A stretch of DNA of 32,327 nt, from positions 1 through 32,327 of the forward strand of contig CABUUB010000015.1 of the NCBI GenBank assembly GCA_902494625.1, written 5' to 3'. The notes below the pieces were generated by a model. That model worked only from the letters and a program-made list of their open reading frames with translations, was not told the DNA's origin and made no database searches. The first letter of the stretch is position 1; each line of letters begins with the position of its first letter. The DNA is from an uncultured Collinsella sp. Lineage in GTDB: Bacteria; Actinomycetota; Coriobacteriia; Coriobacteriales; Coriobacteriaceae. Position numbers and translations under genes: made by a program. This document shows positions 1 to 7,087 of the stretch, one piece after another.

Positions 1-72
1 AGAACGCGCCGCCAAACCAAGGCGCGCCGCCACAAACGTGACGACGCGTCCCTAGCTGCCAGGTGGCGAGGC

Positions 73-132
73 ACCCATTTAAGTCCGTCCCCAATGAGTG
101 GTTTCAGTCATTTAAGTCTGTCCCCAATGACT
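73..132 (+). repeat. Two tandem copies of a 27-bp dispersed hairpin repeat
   Basis: Copies lie at 73-99 and 106-132. Each has 7-base arms (ACCCATT/AATGAGT in the first, AGTCATT/AATGACT in the second) around a TAAG..GTCCCC centre. Related copies occur at 8504-8530 and, inverted, at 29539-29565 and 29605-29631. The second copy is perfectly paired and the first has one mismatch. Function is unknown. Confidence 0.8.
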
Positions 133-143
133 AGATGCCGTAC

Positions 144-174
144 TTGACTTTAACTCTGCTTTAACTGGTACCAT
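144..174 (+). promoter_or_regulatory. Possible promoter with 11-bp-spaced direct repeats
   Basis: TTGACT at 144-149 could be a -35 box, and TACCAT at 169-174, preceded by TGG, a weak extended -10. The spacer is long (19 bp). The octamer CTTTAACT occurs at 148-155 and again at 159-166, exactly 11 bp apart, which is one helical turn and resembles the direct-repeat sites of OmpR/PhoB-type regulators. The next gene starts at 217. The promoter is tentative; the direct repeat is plain in the sequence. Confidence 0.35.
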
Positions 175-216
175 CCTCTATGTCTGTAACGCCATATAGA
201 CCGAGGGGATAGATCT

Positions 217-1422
217 ATGACCGCAACTGCACCCGCAGCACCCGCCAAGGTGTACTTCACCAACCTGCGCACGCATGCTCGCGAGAGCCAGCTCGACAAG
301 CTCAAACGCCTCATTCGCCGCGCCGGAATTGAGCAGATCGACTTTGAGAACAAGTTCGTCGCCATCAAGATTCACTTTGGTGAGCTGGGCAACCTGAGCT
401 TTTTGCGCCCCAACTACGCCCGCGCCGTCGTGGACGTGGTGAAGGAGCTGGGCGGCAAGCCCTTCCTCACTGACTGCAATACGCTCTATGTCGGTAGCCG
501 CAAAAACGCGCTCGAGCACATCGACACCGCCTACCAGAACGGCTTTACCCCGTATGCCACGGGTTGCCAGATCATCATCGCCGACGGCCTCAAGGGCACC
601 GACGAGGCGCTCGTCCCGGTCGAGGGCGGAGAGTACGTGCACGAGGCTAAGATCGGTCAGGCGCTCATGGATGCCGATATCGTGATTAGCCTCACCCACT
701 TTAAGGGCCATGAGCAGGCCGGCTTTGGCGGTGCCATGAAGAACCTGGGCATGGGAGGCGGCAGCCGTGCCGGCAAGATGGAGCAGCATGCCGCCGGCAA
801 GCCGAACGTCGCGACCGAGCATTGCGTTGGCTGCCGTGCCTGCGAAAAGATCTGCGCGCACAACGCCATCTCGTTTGACGACACCCGCGAGCGCGAGCTT
901 GCCAGCGGTGCTACTCGCACGGCGCACGTGGCCACCATCGACCACGATCGCTGCGTGGGCTGCGGCCGCTGCATCGGCGCGTGCAACCAGGACGCCATCA
1001 AGCCCGTCTATGACGCCGCGGCCGACGTGCTCAACTACAAGATCGCCGAGTATACGAAGGCCGTTGTCGACGGACGCCCGAGCTTCCATATCTCGCTCGC
1101 CATGGATATCAGTCCCAACTGCGATTGCCATCCCGAAAACGATACGCCTATCGTCAACGACATCGGCATGTTCGCGAGCTTTGACCCGGTCGCTATCGAT
1201 CAGGCCTGCGCCGATGCCGTCATGGCATCCGAGCCGCTGCCCAACACCGAGCTCACCGATAGCGCCGCCAAGATGGAGCACAATCACGAGCATCTGGAGG
1301 GCGAGCAGGCGCGCGACCCCTTCTGCATCACGCATCCCGACACCGATTGGCGCGCGTGCATCGCGCATGCCGAGAAGATCGGCCTGGGCACGAGCGAGTA
1401 CGAGCTCATCGAGGTCAAGTAG
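217..1422 (+). CDS. DUF362 protein with two 4Fe-4S clusters
   Basis: This 401-residue cytoplasmic protein has an N-terminal DUF362 region (roughly residues 10-190) followed by a ferredoxin-type insert with two cysteine quartets. The first is C203, C206, C209 and C213 (CVGCRACEKIC); the second is C246, C249, C252 and C256. DUF362 then resumes to the C-terminus. Two such motifs are the hallmark of a 2[4Fe-4S] ferredoxin fold, so electron transfer is likely. Redox partner and substrate are not known for this family. A GAGGGGAT purine stretch 7-14 bases upstream supports the ATG at 217. It appears monocistronic, with a promoter region at 144-174 and a terminator at 1475-1509. Family assignment is firm; role is inferred. 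Confidence 0.93.
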   Translation: MTATAPAAPAKVYFTNLRTHARESQLDKLKRLIRRAGIEQIDFENKFVAIKIHFGELGNLSFLRPNYARAVVDVVKELGGKPFLTDCNTLYVGSRKNALEHIDTAYQNGFTPYATGCQIIIADGLKGTDEALVPVEGGEYVHEAKIGQALMDADIVISLTHFKGHEQAGFGGAMKNLGMGGGSRAGKMEQHAAGKPNVATEHCVGCRACEKICAHNAISFDDTRERELASGATRTAHVATIDHDRCVGCGRCIGACNQDAIKPVYDAAADVLNYKIAEYTKAVVDGRPSFHISLAMDISPNCDCHPENDTPIVNDIGMFASFDPVAIDQACADAVMASEPLPNTELTDSAAKMEHNHEHLEGEQARDPFCITHPDTDWRACIAHAEKIGLGTSEYELIEVK

Positions 1423-1469
1423 CACCTGTCTATTGGACATATCAAGCGCTTTTGTAGCGAAACGTTAGT

Positions 1470-1509
1470 AAAAACCGCCCGTGGGCACAGCGCCCACGGG
1501 CGGCTTTTT
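1470..1509. terminator. Bidirectional rho-independent terminator
   Basis: A perfect 12-bp stem (1475-1486 with 1492-1503) closes a 5-base loop. It is followed by a T run at 1505-1509 and preceded by an A run at 1470-1474. It lies between the convergent genes ending at 1422 (plus) and 1554 (minus) and can serve both. Confidence 0.9.
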
Positions 1510-1553
1510 GGAAGTGCTAGGGGTCAGATAGACCAGTAAACCGTACTATTTGC

Positions 1554-2519
1554 CTAAAAATACTCGTCGAGGAAGTTGTTGACTGTGTTCCAGTAGAGCT
1601 CGGGGTCAACTTGCGCACTCTTGGCGTGGGTGGCGCCATGGATGGTGAGCTTTCGCTTGACCTTGCTGGCGCACGCGTCGTAGTTTTGGTCGAGCATGTC
1701 GTACGGCACAAAGGTGTCCTGGTCGCCGTGGATAAACAGCATGGGAACCGTCGCGTGTTTGAGTTGCTCCACACTGCTCGCCTTATGAAAGTCGTAGCCC
1801 GCGCGCACGTTGCACACCAAGTTTGCTACATCGAGCAAGGGAAAGCTGGGCAGGCCGAACACGTCCTTGAGCTGCAGAGAAAACTCGTCCCAAACACTCG
1901 TATAACCGCAGTCCTCGATAATGCATTTCACGTTTGCGGGCAGAGATTCCCCCGCGACGTTCATGGCGGTTGCCGCCCCCATCGACTCGCCAAAGACCAG
2001 GATGCACGCCTGGGGGTCAGCCTGAACGATTTGCTCGATCCATGCGACGATATCGAGGCGCTCGGGCCAGCCCATGCCGATATAGTCGCCGCCGGAGCGC
2101 TCGTGGGCGCGGGCGGCAGGCGCGAGCACGTTCATGCCGCGGTCGTGGAAGCGCTTGGCGTATCGAGCCATGCCGATGGGCTCGTTGGTATATCCATGCA
2201 GGCAGACGGCGTAATCGTGGGTGTTCTCCGAGGCAGCAAAATACCAGGCGGCGAGCTCGGTTCCGTCATCTGCGGTGAGGCTGCTGCTCTTGCGGTTCTC
2301 TTTAAACCATGCCCGCGCCTCGGTATCCTCGGCATCCGGCTGCTCACCTTCTTTGTCGTTCTTGCTATCCTGCATCATCTTCATGGTGTATGGCGCGCGG
2401 GGATTCAGCGCGAAGTCAAACAGAAAGTTGCCGGCAAATCCGAGCAGCGCAACGACAGCCACCAGTGCAACGATGCCGGCTATCTTGAGCTTTCGATGGG
2501 AACGTGCGTTTTGAGACAT
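1554..2519 (-). CDS. Membrane-anchored alpha/beta hydrolase
   Basis: The 321-residue protein starts with a basic stretch and one hydrophobic segment (about residues 12-37), so it is probably anchored with the hydrolase domain outside. The nucleophile elbow GESMG places Ser179. A later HGDQDTFVP stretch supplies the expected acid, and the H in GATHAKS near the C-terminus completes the triad. This matches serine hydrolases of the alpha/beta fold (peptidase S9/acyl-esterase-like). Substrate cannot be told from sequence. It is divergent from the next plus-strand gene over a 186-bp spacer containing several small palindromes, and convergent with the DUF362 gene across a shared terminator. The ATG at 2519 gives the full N-terminal anchor. 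Confidence 0.92.
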   Translation of the reverse strand: MSQNARSHRKLKIAGIVALVAVVALLGFAGNFLFDFALNPRAPYTMKMMQDSKNDKEGEQPDAEDTEARAWFKENRKSSSLTADDGTELAAWYFAASENTHDYAVCLHGYTNEPIGMARYAKRFHDRGMNVLAPAARAHERSGGDYIGMGWPERLDIVAWIEQIVQADPQACILVFGESMGAATAMNVAGESLPANVKCIIEDCGYTSVWDEFSLQLKDVFGLPSFPLLDVANLVCNVRAGYDFHKASSVEQLKHATVPMLFIHGDQDTFVPYDMLDQNYDACASKVKRKLTIHGATHAKSAQVDPELYWNTVNNFLDEYF

Positions 2520-2538
2520 AAGAAGCTTTCCTATAAGA

Positions 2539-2598
2539 TGTTAATACATCAACATTTAATGCAAGCGCATTATGGACGTTCGCCGTTGATGCGTCAAC
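2539..2598. promoter_or_regulatory. Cluster of small palindromes between divergent genes
   Basis: Three inverted repeats lie in an AT-richer patch: TGTT/AACA at 2539-2554, TAATGC/GCATTA at 2557-2572 with a 4-base loop, and GTTGA/TCAAC at 2585-2598. The clustering between divergent start codons suggests operators, but no regulator can be named. Confidence 0.35.
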
Positions 2599-2640
2599 AG
2601 ACAAAGAATGGGTAAACAAAGGGTCACGTATGGTGCAAAT

Positions 2641-2670
2641 TTCGCACGTACCTAGACGCTTTGATATAGT
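2641..2670 (+). promoter_or_regulatory. Probable promoter of the hemolysin III-type gene
   Basis: TATAGT at 2665-2670, preceded by TGA, makes an extended -10. TTCGCA at 2641-2646 is a weak -35 at 18-bp spacing. The start codon lies 35 bases downstream. Confidence 0.5.
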
Positions 2671-2705
2671 GTTGAGAACTCTTTACGTTGGAGGATGTAA
2701 CCGGC

Positions 2706-3389
2706 ATGTCCGATTCGAGCGACAGTTCTAAGCCGCGACCCAAGACCGCGGCCGTTCCACACTACACGGTGGGCGAGGAGATCATGAACTCCGTCACCCA
2801 TGGTGTCGGCTGCCTGCTGGGTATCGCGGGCCTGGTGCTCCTGATCGTATTCGCCGCCCTGCGCGGCGGAGGCCCGGCCCACATGGCCGCGGCAATTGTC
2901 TATGGCGTCAGCATTATCCTCGAATACCTAGCCTCCACGCTCTACCACGCGATTCAGCCCGCGCGCGCCAAGCGCGTGTTTCGCATCATCGACCACAGCT
3001 GCATCTACCTGCTCATAGCCGGCAGCTATACGCCGTTTTGCCTCATCACGCTCGCAAACGACGGCGGCGCTGTGCTGTTCTTTGCCGTATGGGCCATCGC
3101 CATCATCGGCATTGCCCTCGAGTGCTTCCTGCGCGAGCGCCAGCCGCATTGGGTAAGCGGCGTGGTCTATCTGCTGATGGGCTGGCTCGTCGTCTTTAAG
3201 CTGCCCGAGCTCGTGTCGCTGCTCAACCCCGTGGCACTTGCCCTGCTCGCTGTCGGCGGCGTGTGCTACACCGTGGGCGTGCCGTTCTACATCGCCAAAA
3301 ACGTGCGCTACCTGCACAGTGTGTTTCACCTGTGGGTGCTCGCCGGCAGTATCTTCCAGTTCATGGCGGTGATCCTCTTCGTAATCTAG
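2706..3389 (+). CDS. Hemolysin III / TrhA (PAQR-type) membrane protein
   Basis: This 227-residue protein has about seven membrane helices and the conserved PAQR-superfamily residues: an N-terminal E..N..TH (H32), S77 and H81 (STLYH), D96 (IIDHS), and H204 and H208 (HSVFH). In the superfamily these Ser/His/Asp residues form a zinc site at the membrane face. Family members are called hemolysin III or TrhA and are linked to membrane homeostasis; true haemolysis is doubtful. The ATG at 2706 is chosen because GGAGG at 2690-2694 sits 11 bases upstream; an in-frame TTG at 2688 would overlap that ribosome site. The gene stands alone, before the CNNM/CorC gene. Confidence 0.93.
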   Translation: MSDSSDSSKPRPKTAAVPHYTVGEEIMNSVTHGVGCLLGIAGLVLLIVFAALRGGGPAHMAAAIVYGVSIILEYLASTLYHAIQPARAKRVFRIIDHSCIYLLIAGSYTPFCLITLANDGGAVLFFAVWAIAIIGIALECFLRERQPHWVSGVVYLLMGWLVVFKLPELVSLLNPVALALLAVGGVCYTVGVPFYIAKNVRYLHSVFHLWVLAGSIFQFMAVILFVI

Positions 3390-3502
3390 CGATCGCGCCT
3401 GCGCCCGCGGGCCCGTCCGGGCGCCCGCCGGGTGCAACTGCCCTATCCGCCATCAACGTTTTGACCTGACGTCCCGAATCTTGGAGGTTCGAGAAACTCC
3501 CG

Positions 3503-4876
3503 ATGGACATAACCATCTCCCTTATCACCACCCTCGTTTTGACCTTCATCAACGGCTACTTCTCTATGTCCGAGATGGCGCTCACCACGGCCAAGCGCGC
3601 CGTGCTGGAGCACGAGGCCGAGGAAGGCGACAAGCGCGCCGAGCGTGCAATTAAGCTGGCTGCCGACTCCGACCAGCTGCTCGCCACCATCCAGGTTGCC
3701 ATTACGCTCGTGGGCTTCGCCTCGTCCGCCGTCGCCTCGACGAGTCTGTCCGACCCGCTCGCCACGTGGCTCATGAGCTTTGGCATCGCGCCGCTCTCCG
3801 CCATCGCGCGCGGCCTGGCGCCGGTCATCATCACCGTCGCGGTCGCCTTCGTGTCCATCGTGATTGGCGAGCTTGTGCCCAAGCGCATTGGTCTGGCCAA
3901 TGCCGAGGGCGTATCCAAGCAGGTCGTGGGCCCGCTTTCCGTGTTCCAGAAGATCGCCCGTCCGCTCGTGTGGCTGACTGGCGCTTGCTCCGATGGCCTG
4001 GCCCGCATCCTGCGCATCAAGAGTGCCGACGACCGCCAGAACGTCTCGGAAGAAGAGATCAAGTACATGGTCTCGGAGCAGGACGACCTGCTCGACGAGG
4101 AAAAGCGCATGATCCACGAGATCTTCGACCTGGGCGACACCGTTGCCCGCGAGGTCATGGTGCCGCGCGTGGACACCACCATGTGCGAGGACGACGAGAC
4201 GGTCGCCGACGTGTTGTCCACCATGCGCCAGACCGGCTTCAGCCGCATTCCCGTCTATCACGAGGACCCCGACAACGTCGCGGGCATCGCGCACATTAAG
4301 GACCTGATTCAGCCCGCGCTCGACGGCAAGGGCGACCAGCCCATCGCCGGTTTTTTGCGCGACGCCACCTTTGTGCCCGACACCAAGGACATCCTGCCGC
4401 TGCTGTCCGAGATGCAGACCTCTCACGACCAGATCGTGGTGGTCGTGGACGAGTACGGCGGCACGGCCGGCATTATCACCATCGAGGACATCGTCGAGGA
4501 GATTGTCGGCGAGATCGAGGATGAATTCGACCCCGACAACAAGTACCTCACGCGTCTTTCGCGTCGCGAGTGGCTTGTCGATGGGCGTTTTTCGTGCGAT
4601 GACGCGATTGAGCTTGGTTGGCCGCTCGAGGAAAGCGATGATTATGAGACCATCGCCGGCTGGATTTTGGAGCTTTGCGACTCGGTGCCCGACATCGGAG
4701 AGGTGTTTGAGGTTGCGGGGTACAAGTTCAAGGTACAGTCGATGCGTGGCCAGCGCATCTCGCTCATTCGCGTGATCGCTCCGGCCGAAACCGATAAGAA
4801 GGATTCCGAGTCTTCGGCAGAGAAGCCGGCGGCGTCGGGTGCGGGCTCTGTGGATCCGCACGATGGCGACGAGTAG
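3503..4876 (+). CDS. CNNM/CorC-family (HlyC/CorC) transporter
   Basis: The 457-residue protein has, in order, an N-terminal CNNM/DUF21 membrane domain with about four hydrophobic segments (roughly residues 1-185), an acidic helical linker, a CBS pair (about 205-340) containing VMVPRVD and the VVDEYGGTAGIITIEDIVEEIVGE stretch typical of the family, and a C-terminal CorC_HlyC domain (about 350-430) with a charged tail. Bacterial CNNM/CorC proteins export Mg2+ or are tied to Mg2+/Co2+ resistance, with the CBS pair binding ATP-Mg. A clear GGAGG lies about 18 bases before the ATG. Only 24 bases separate it from the next gene, so co-transcription is likely. The hemolysin name often given to this family is historical. 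Confidence 0.94.
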   Translation: MDITISLITTLVLTFINGYFSMSEMALTTAKRAVLEHEAEEGDKRAERAIKLAADSDQLLATIQVAITLVGFASSAVASTSLSDPLATWLMSFGIAPLSAIARGLAPVIITVAVAFVSIVIGELVPKRIGLANAEGVSKQVVGPLSVFQKIARPLVWLTGACSDGLARILRIKSADDRQNVSEEEIKYMVSEQDDLLDEEKRMIHEIFDLGDTVAREVMVPRVDTTMCEDDETVADVLSTMRQTGFSRIPVYHEDPDNVAGIAHIKDLIQPALDGKGDQPIAGFLRDATFVPDTKDILPLLSEMQTSHDQIVVVVDEYGGTAGIITIEDIVEEIVGEIEDEFDPDNKYLTRLSRREWLVDGRFSCDDAIELGWPLEESDDYETIAGWILELCDSVPDIGEVFEVAGYKFKVQSMRGQRISLIRVIAPAETDKKDSESSAEKPAASGAGSVDPHDGDE

Positions 4877-4900
4877 GGCAAGGAAGAGTAGGGGAGAGTT

Positions 4901-5734
4901 ATGGCAGGCCTGTTCAACATCCTTAAGGTCACCGTCAGCGAGGACAAGATCTGCGCGCATGTGCTGGTGAACCCCGGCATGCCGCTCATGACCTCGGAGG
5001 ATATCGAGGCCACGGCGCGCGTGTATTACCTGGTGCCGGCGATTGCCAAGCACCTGTGCCTGGGTGATTCCGGTCGCGAGTTCCAGGACTGCATGGGTCA
5101 GACCGAGCTTTGCCATCTGCTTGAGCATGTGACGGTCGAGCTCATGAACGAGACCGGGCTTGCCGGCAGCATCTCGTGCGGTCGCACGCGCGTAAGCGAG
5201 CACGACGAGCGCGTCTTTGAGGTCGAGCTTTCGTGTCCCGACGACGCACTGGCCATCGGCGCGCTGTCTTCGGCCACCTTTATGATGGACTGGGCGTACC
5301 TGCACGCCGACCAGCCTGCCCCCGACGTGGAAGGCACGGTCGCGGGCCTGCGCAACCTGGTACTTGGCATGCGCGCCGAGGCCGAGGGCAAGGATCCTCA
5401 CGAGGCCGTCGCCGCCGCGAACGGCGAAGATACTGCCGAGGACGAGGGCGCTGACGAGGGCGATGTGCCGGTCGACGCCGAGCCCGTTGCCGATGCGACC
5501 GTCGAGCCCGTTCCCACCGAGCCCCAGGGCGTCCCCAACTTTGACGACGAGCCCCAGGTGGCGATTGATACCGAGGGCGCGGTTGCCGAGAACCACGAGG
5601 CCTCCGCTGCCGTCTTTGGCGGTGCGGCGACGGTTCCGGCGGGACCTGCGCATGAGGGCGGCCTGCCGCTCGTGGACGGCGCCGGCGAGGACCCGGGTGC
5701 CACGGTAGCCATGCCGGCTATGCCTCAGGTGTAG
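4901..5734 (+). CDS. Stand-alone homologue of cyanophycin synthetase N-terminal domain
   Basis: In this 277-residue protein, residues about 38-130 match the N domain of cyanophycin synthetase CphA: a LVPAIAKHLC stretch, then HLLEH (H72, E75, H76) followed by VTVELMNETG, GRTR at 94-97, and a VFEVELSCPDD segment. The order and spacing follow the CphA pattern of GHIVEHVALELQ, then GRTR, then Y-V. No ATP-grasp or Mur-ligase domain follows; instead there is a long acidic, Ala/Pro-rich, probably disordered tail (about 165-277). HxxEH is also the inverted-zincin motif, and a metal-dependent cleaving site has been described in the N domain of some CphA enzymes, so hydrolysis of a polyamide is possible but unproven. 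It follows the CorC gene by 24 bases with GGGGAG before the ATG. Confidence 0.85.
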   Translation: MAGLFNILKVTVSEDKICAHVLVNPGMPLMTSEDIEATARVYYLVPAIAKHLCLGDSGREFQDCMGQTELCHLLEHVTVELMNETGLAGSISCGRTRVSEHDERVFEVELSCPDDALAIGALSSATFMMDWAYLHADQPAPDVEGTVAGLRNLVLGMRAEAEGKDPHEAVAAANGEDTAEDEGADEGDVPVDAEPVADATVEPVPTEPQGVPNFDDEPQVAIDTEGAVAENHEASAAVFGGAATVPAGPAHEGGLPLVDGAGEDPGATVAMPAMPQV

Positions 5735-5813
5735 GCCTACGCGTTTATCACCATCACGTACCTGCGCCTTTGCCGTACGCAGATGAGCGGAGCGGCAAGT
5801 GATGCGCTGCGGG

Positions 5814-5819
5814 TATAAT
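5814..5819 (+). promoter_or_regulatory. Consensus -10 box ahead of the ytxH gene
   Basis: TATAAT sits 51 bases before the start at 5871, in a 136-bp spacer. No convincing -35 lies 17 bp upstream, so the promoter is probable rather than certain. Confidence 0.5.
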
Positions 5820-5870
5820 GGACAGCATTCAAACGGTGGGCACCGATGTGCCCGCAGGAGAGGAATGATC

Positions 5871-6260
5871 ATGGGTAAGACTTTCAGCTTTGTCTCCGGC
5901 GCACTTTTTGGTGCCGCTGCCGGCGCTATTGTCGGCGTTGCTCTGGCCCCGCGCTCGGGCGCCGAGACCCGCGCCATGGCTGCCGATATCGCCAACGACG
6001 CTTGGGACAATATGCGCGACACCTACGAGCACAGCGCCGAGGAGGCCCGTGCTGCGGTGAATGACTTTGGCCCGATGGTCGACGCCAAGACCGACGACCT
6101 GCGCGCCAAGGTCGACCTGGCCCGCGAGCGCATGGACCAGCTGCGCGAGCAGCTCAACGACGCCATTTCGGGCGGCAACGTGACGCCTGCCGCCGACGTC
6201 GTGGTCGAGAACGCCGTCGAGGCTGATACCGAGGCTGCGGAGCCCTCGACCGAGGCATAA
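5871..6260 (+). CDS. YtxH-domain protein
   Basis: This small protein (129 residues) begins with a Gly/Ala-rich hydrophobic segment (about residues 5-26), then the APRSGAETR sequence typical of YtxH. A long charged amphipathic helix (about 35-100) of coiled-coil character and an acidic tail follow. YtxH proteins are general-stress or envelope-associated in Firmicutes and Actinobacteria; the exact biochemical role is unknown. AGGAG at 5856-5860 lies 10 bases before the ATG at 5871. An ATG at 5865 in the same frame is possible, and any longer start would run into the ribosome site. The TAA overlaps the next ATG by one base, indicating translational coupling. Confidence 0.9.
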   Translation: MGKTFSFVSGALFGAAAGAIVGVALAPRSGAETRAMAADIANDAWDNMRDTYEHSAEEARAAVNDFGPMVDAKTDDLRAKVDLARERMDQLREQLNDAISGGNVTPAADVVVENAVEADTEAAEPSTEA

Positions 6261-7015
6261 TGCGCGCCGGGGATTTTGTCGGCGCCAAGATCTATCGCAA
6301 GCCTACCGAGGACAAGCGTACCAAAAAGGACGGCACACCGCGCAGCCCTAAAAAGCTCGGAAAGATTCACTTTCCGGTCTTTACCCCGGGCGGTACGCGC
6401 GTGGTCGGCTTTATGGTCCGCCAGTCCGATATCGCGGGCATGATCGAGCGTCCCGACCGATTCGTAGCGCTCGACGCCATTGGTGTCTACGAGGGCGCCA
6501 TCGCGGTCGATGACGTCAAGGACACGTACGATACCGCCGCCGCCAAGCGTCTCGACATCAACCTGGACGATTGCATCATCTGGGTCGGTATGGACGTGCG
6601 CACGGAATCAGGCGACGTCGTGGGCTATTGCTCGGACGTTGAGTTCAAGCCACGCTCGGGCATCGTGCAGGCATTCTATGTGACCGCCGGTGCTGCTTCG
6701 AGTGTTTTGGTTGGTGACACGCAGGTGCCGCCGACGATGCTGCGCGGCTACGAGAACGGCGCGATGGTCGTCTCGGACGAGGTCAAGTCGCTCGGGTATT
6801 CGGGCGGTGCGGCTGCCAAGGCCGCCGAGGCCAGCGTCGTGGTGGGCGACAAGGTCAAAAAGGGCGCCAAGGTGCTCGACGATAAGGGATCGGTTGCCGT
6901 GGACAAGGGCAGTCGCGCGCTGGGCAAGCAGCTCGGCAAGACGCGCGGCATGTTCAAGGCCTTTAAGGACGAATACCAAAAGGCGAGCGGAGGCTCGTCA
7001 AAAGCTACAAAATAG
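6260..7015 (+). CDS. Double PRC-barrel protein
   Basis: This 251-residue soluble protein shows two PRC-barrel-like repeats: one at about 30-95 (GKIHFPVFTPGGTRVVGFMV) and one at about 105-175 (VGMDVRTESGDVVGYCSDVEF). A Lys-rich helical C-terminus (about 190-251) follows. PRC barrels bind proteins or RNA and occur in RimM, photosynthetic reaction-centre H subunits and many small stress proteins. The start overlaps the YtxH stop (TAATG), so the two are made together and may act together. The basic tail could contact nucleic acid or the membrane face; that is inference. An N-terminal PRC-type region also appears in the MgtE-like protein encoded downstream. Confidence 0.88.
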   Translation: MRAGDFVGAKIYRKPTEDKRTKKDGTPRSPKKLGKIHFPVFTPGGTRVVGFMVRQSDIAGMIERPDRFVALDAIGVYEGAIAVDDVKDTYDTAAAKRLDINLDDCIIWVGMDVRTESGDVVGYCSDVEFKPRSGIVQAFYVTAGAASSVLVGDTQVPPTMLRGYENGAMVVSDEVKSLGYSGGAAAKAAEASVVVGDKVKKGAKVLDDKGSVAVDKGSRALGKQLGKTRGMFKAFKDEYQKASGGSSKATK

Positions 7016-7036
7016 CGACGTACCAAATGATGGGAG

Positions 7037-7073
7037 GCAAGCCGGAGACCTGTTGCTCCGGCTTGCTGTGTTT
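7037..7073 (+). terminator. Hairpin after the PRC-barrel gene
   Basis: An 11-bp perfect stem (7037-7047 with 7056-7066) closes an 8-base loop and is followed by TGTGTTT. The weak T tract means it may be a partial terminator or a stabilising 3' hairpin. The next gene starts at 7088. Confidence 0.6.
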
Positions 7074-7087
7074 ATGGGGGAGGGCAC

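Noticed and set aside
3443..6022. An 859-codon open frame on the minus strand
   Set aside because: It lies antisense to the CNNM/CorC, CphA-N-like and YtxH genes, which have recognisable domains. Its translation is Arg/His/Gly-rich without family motifs, an effect of GC-rich codons.
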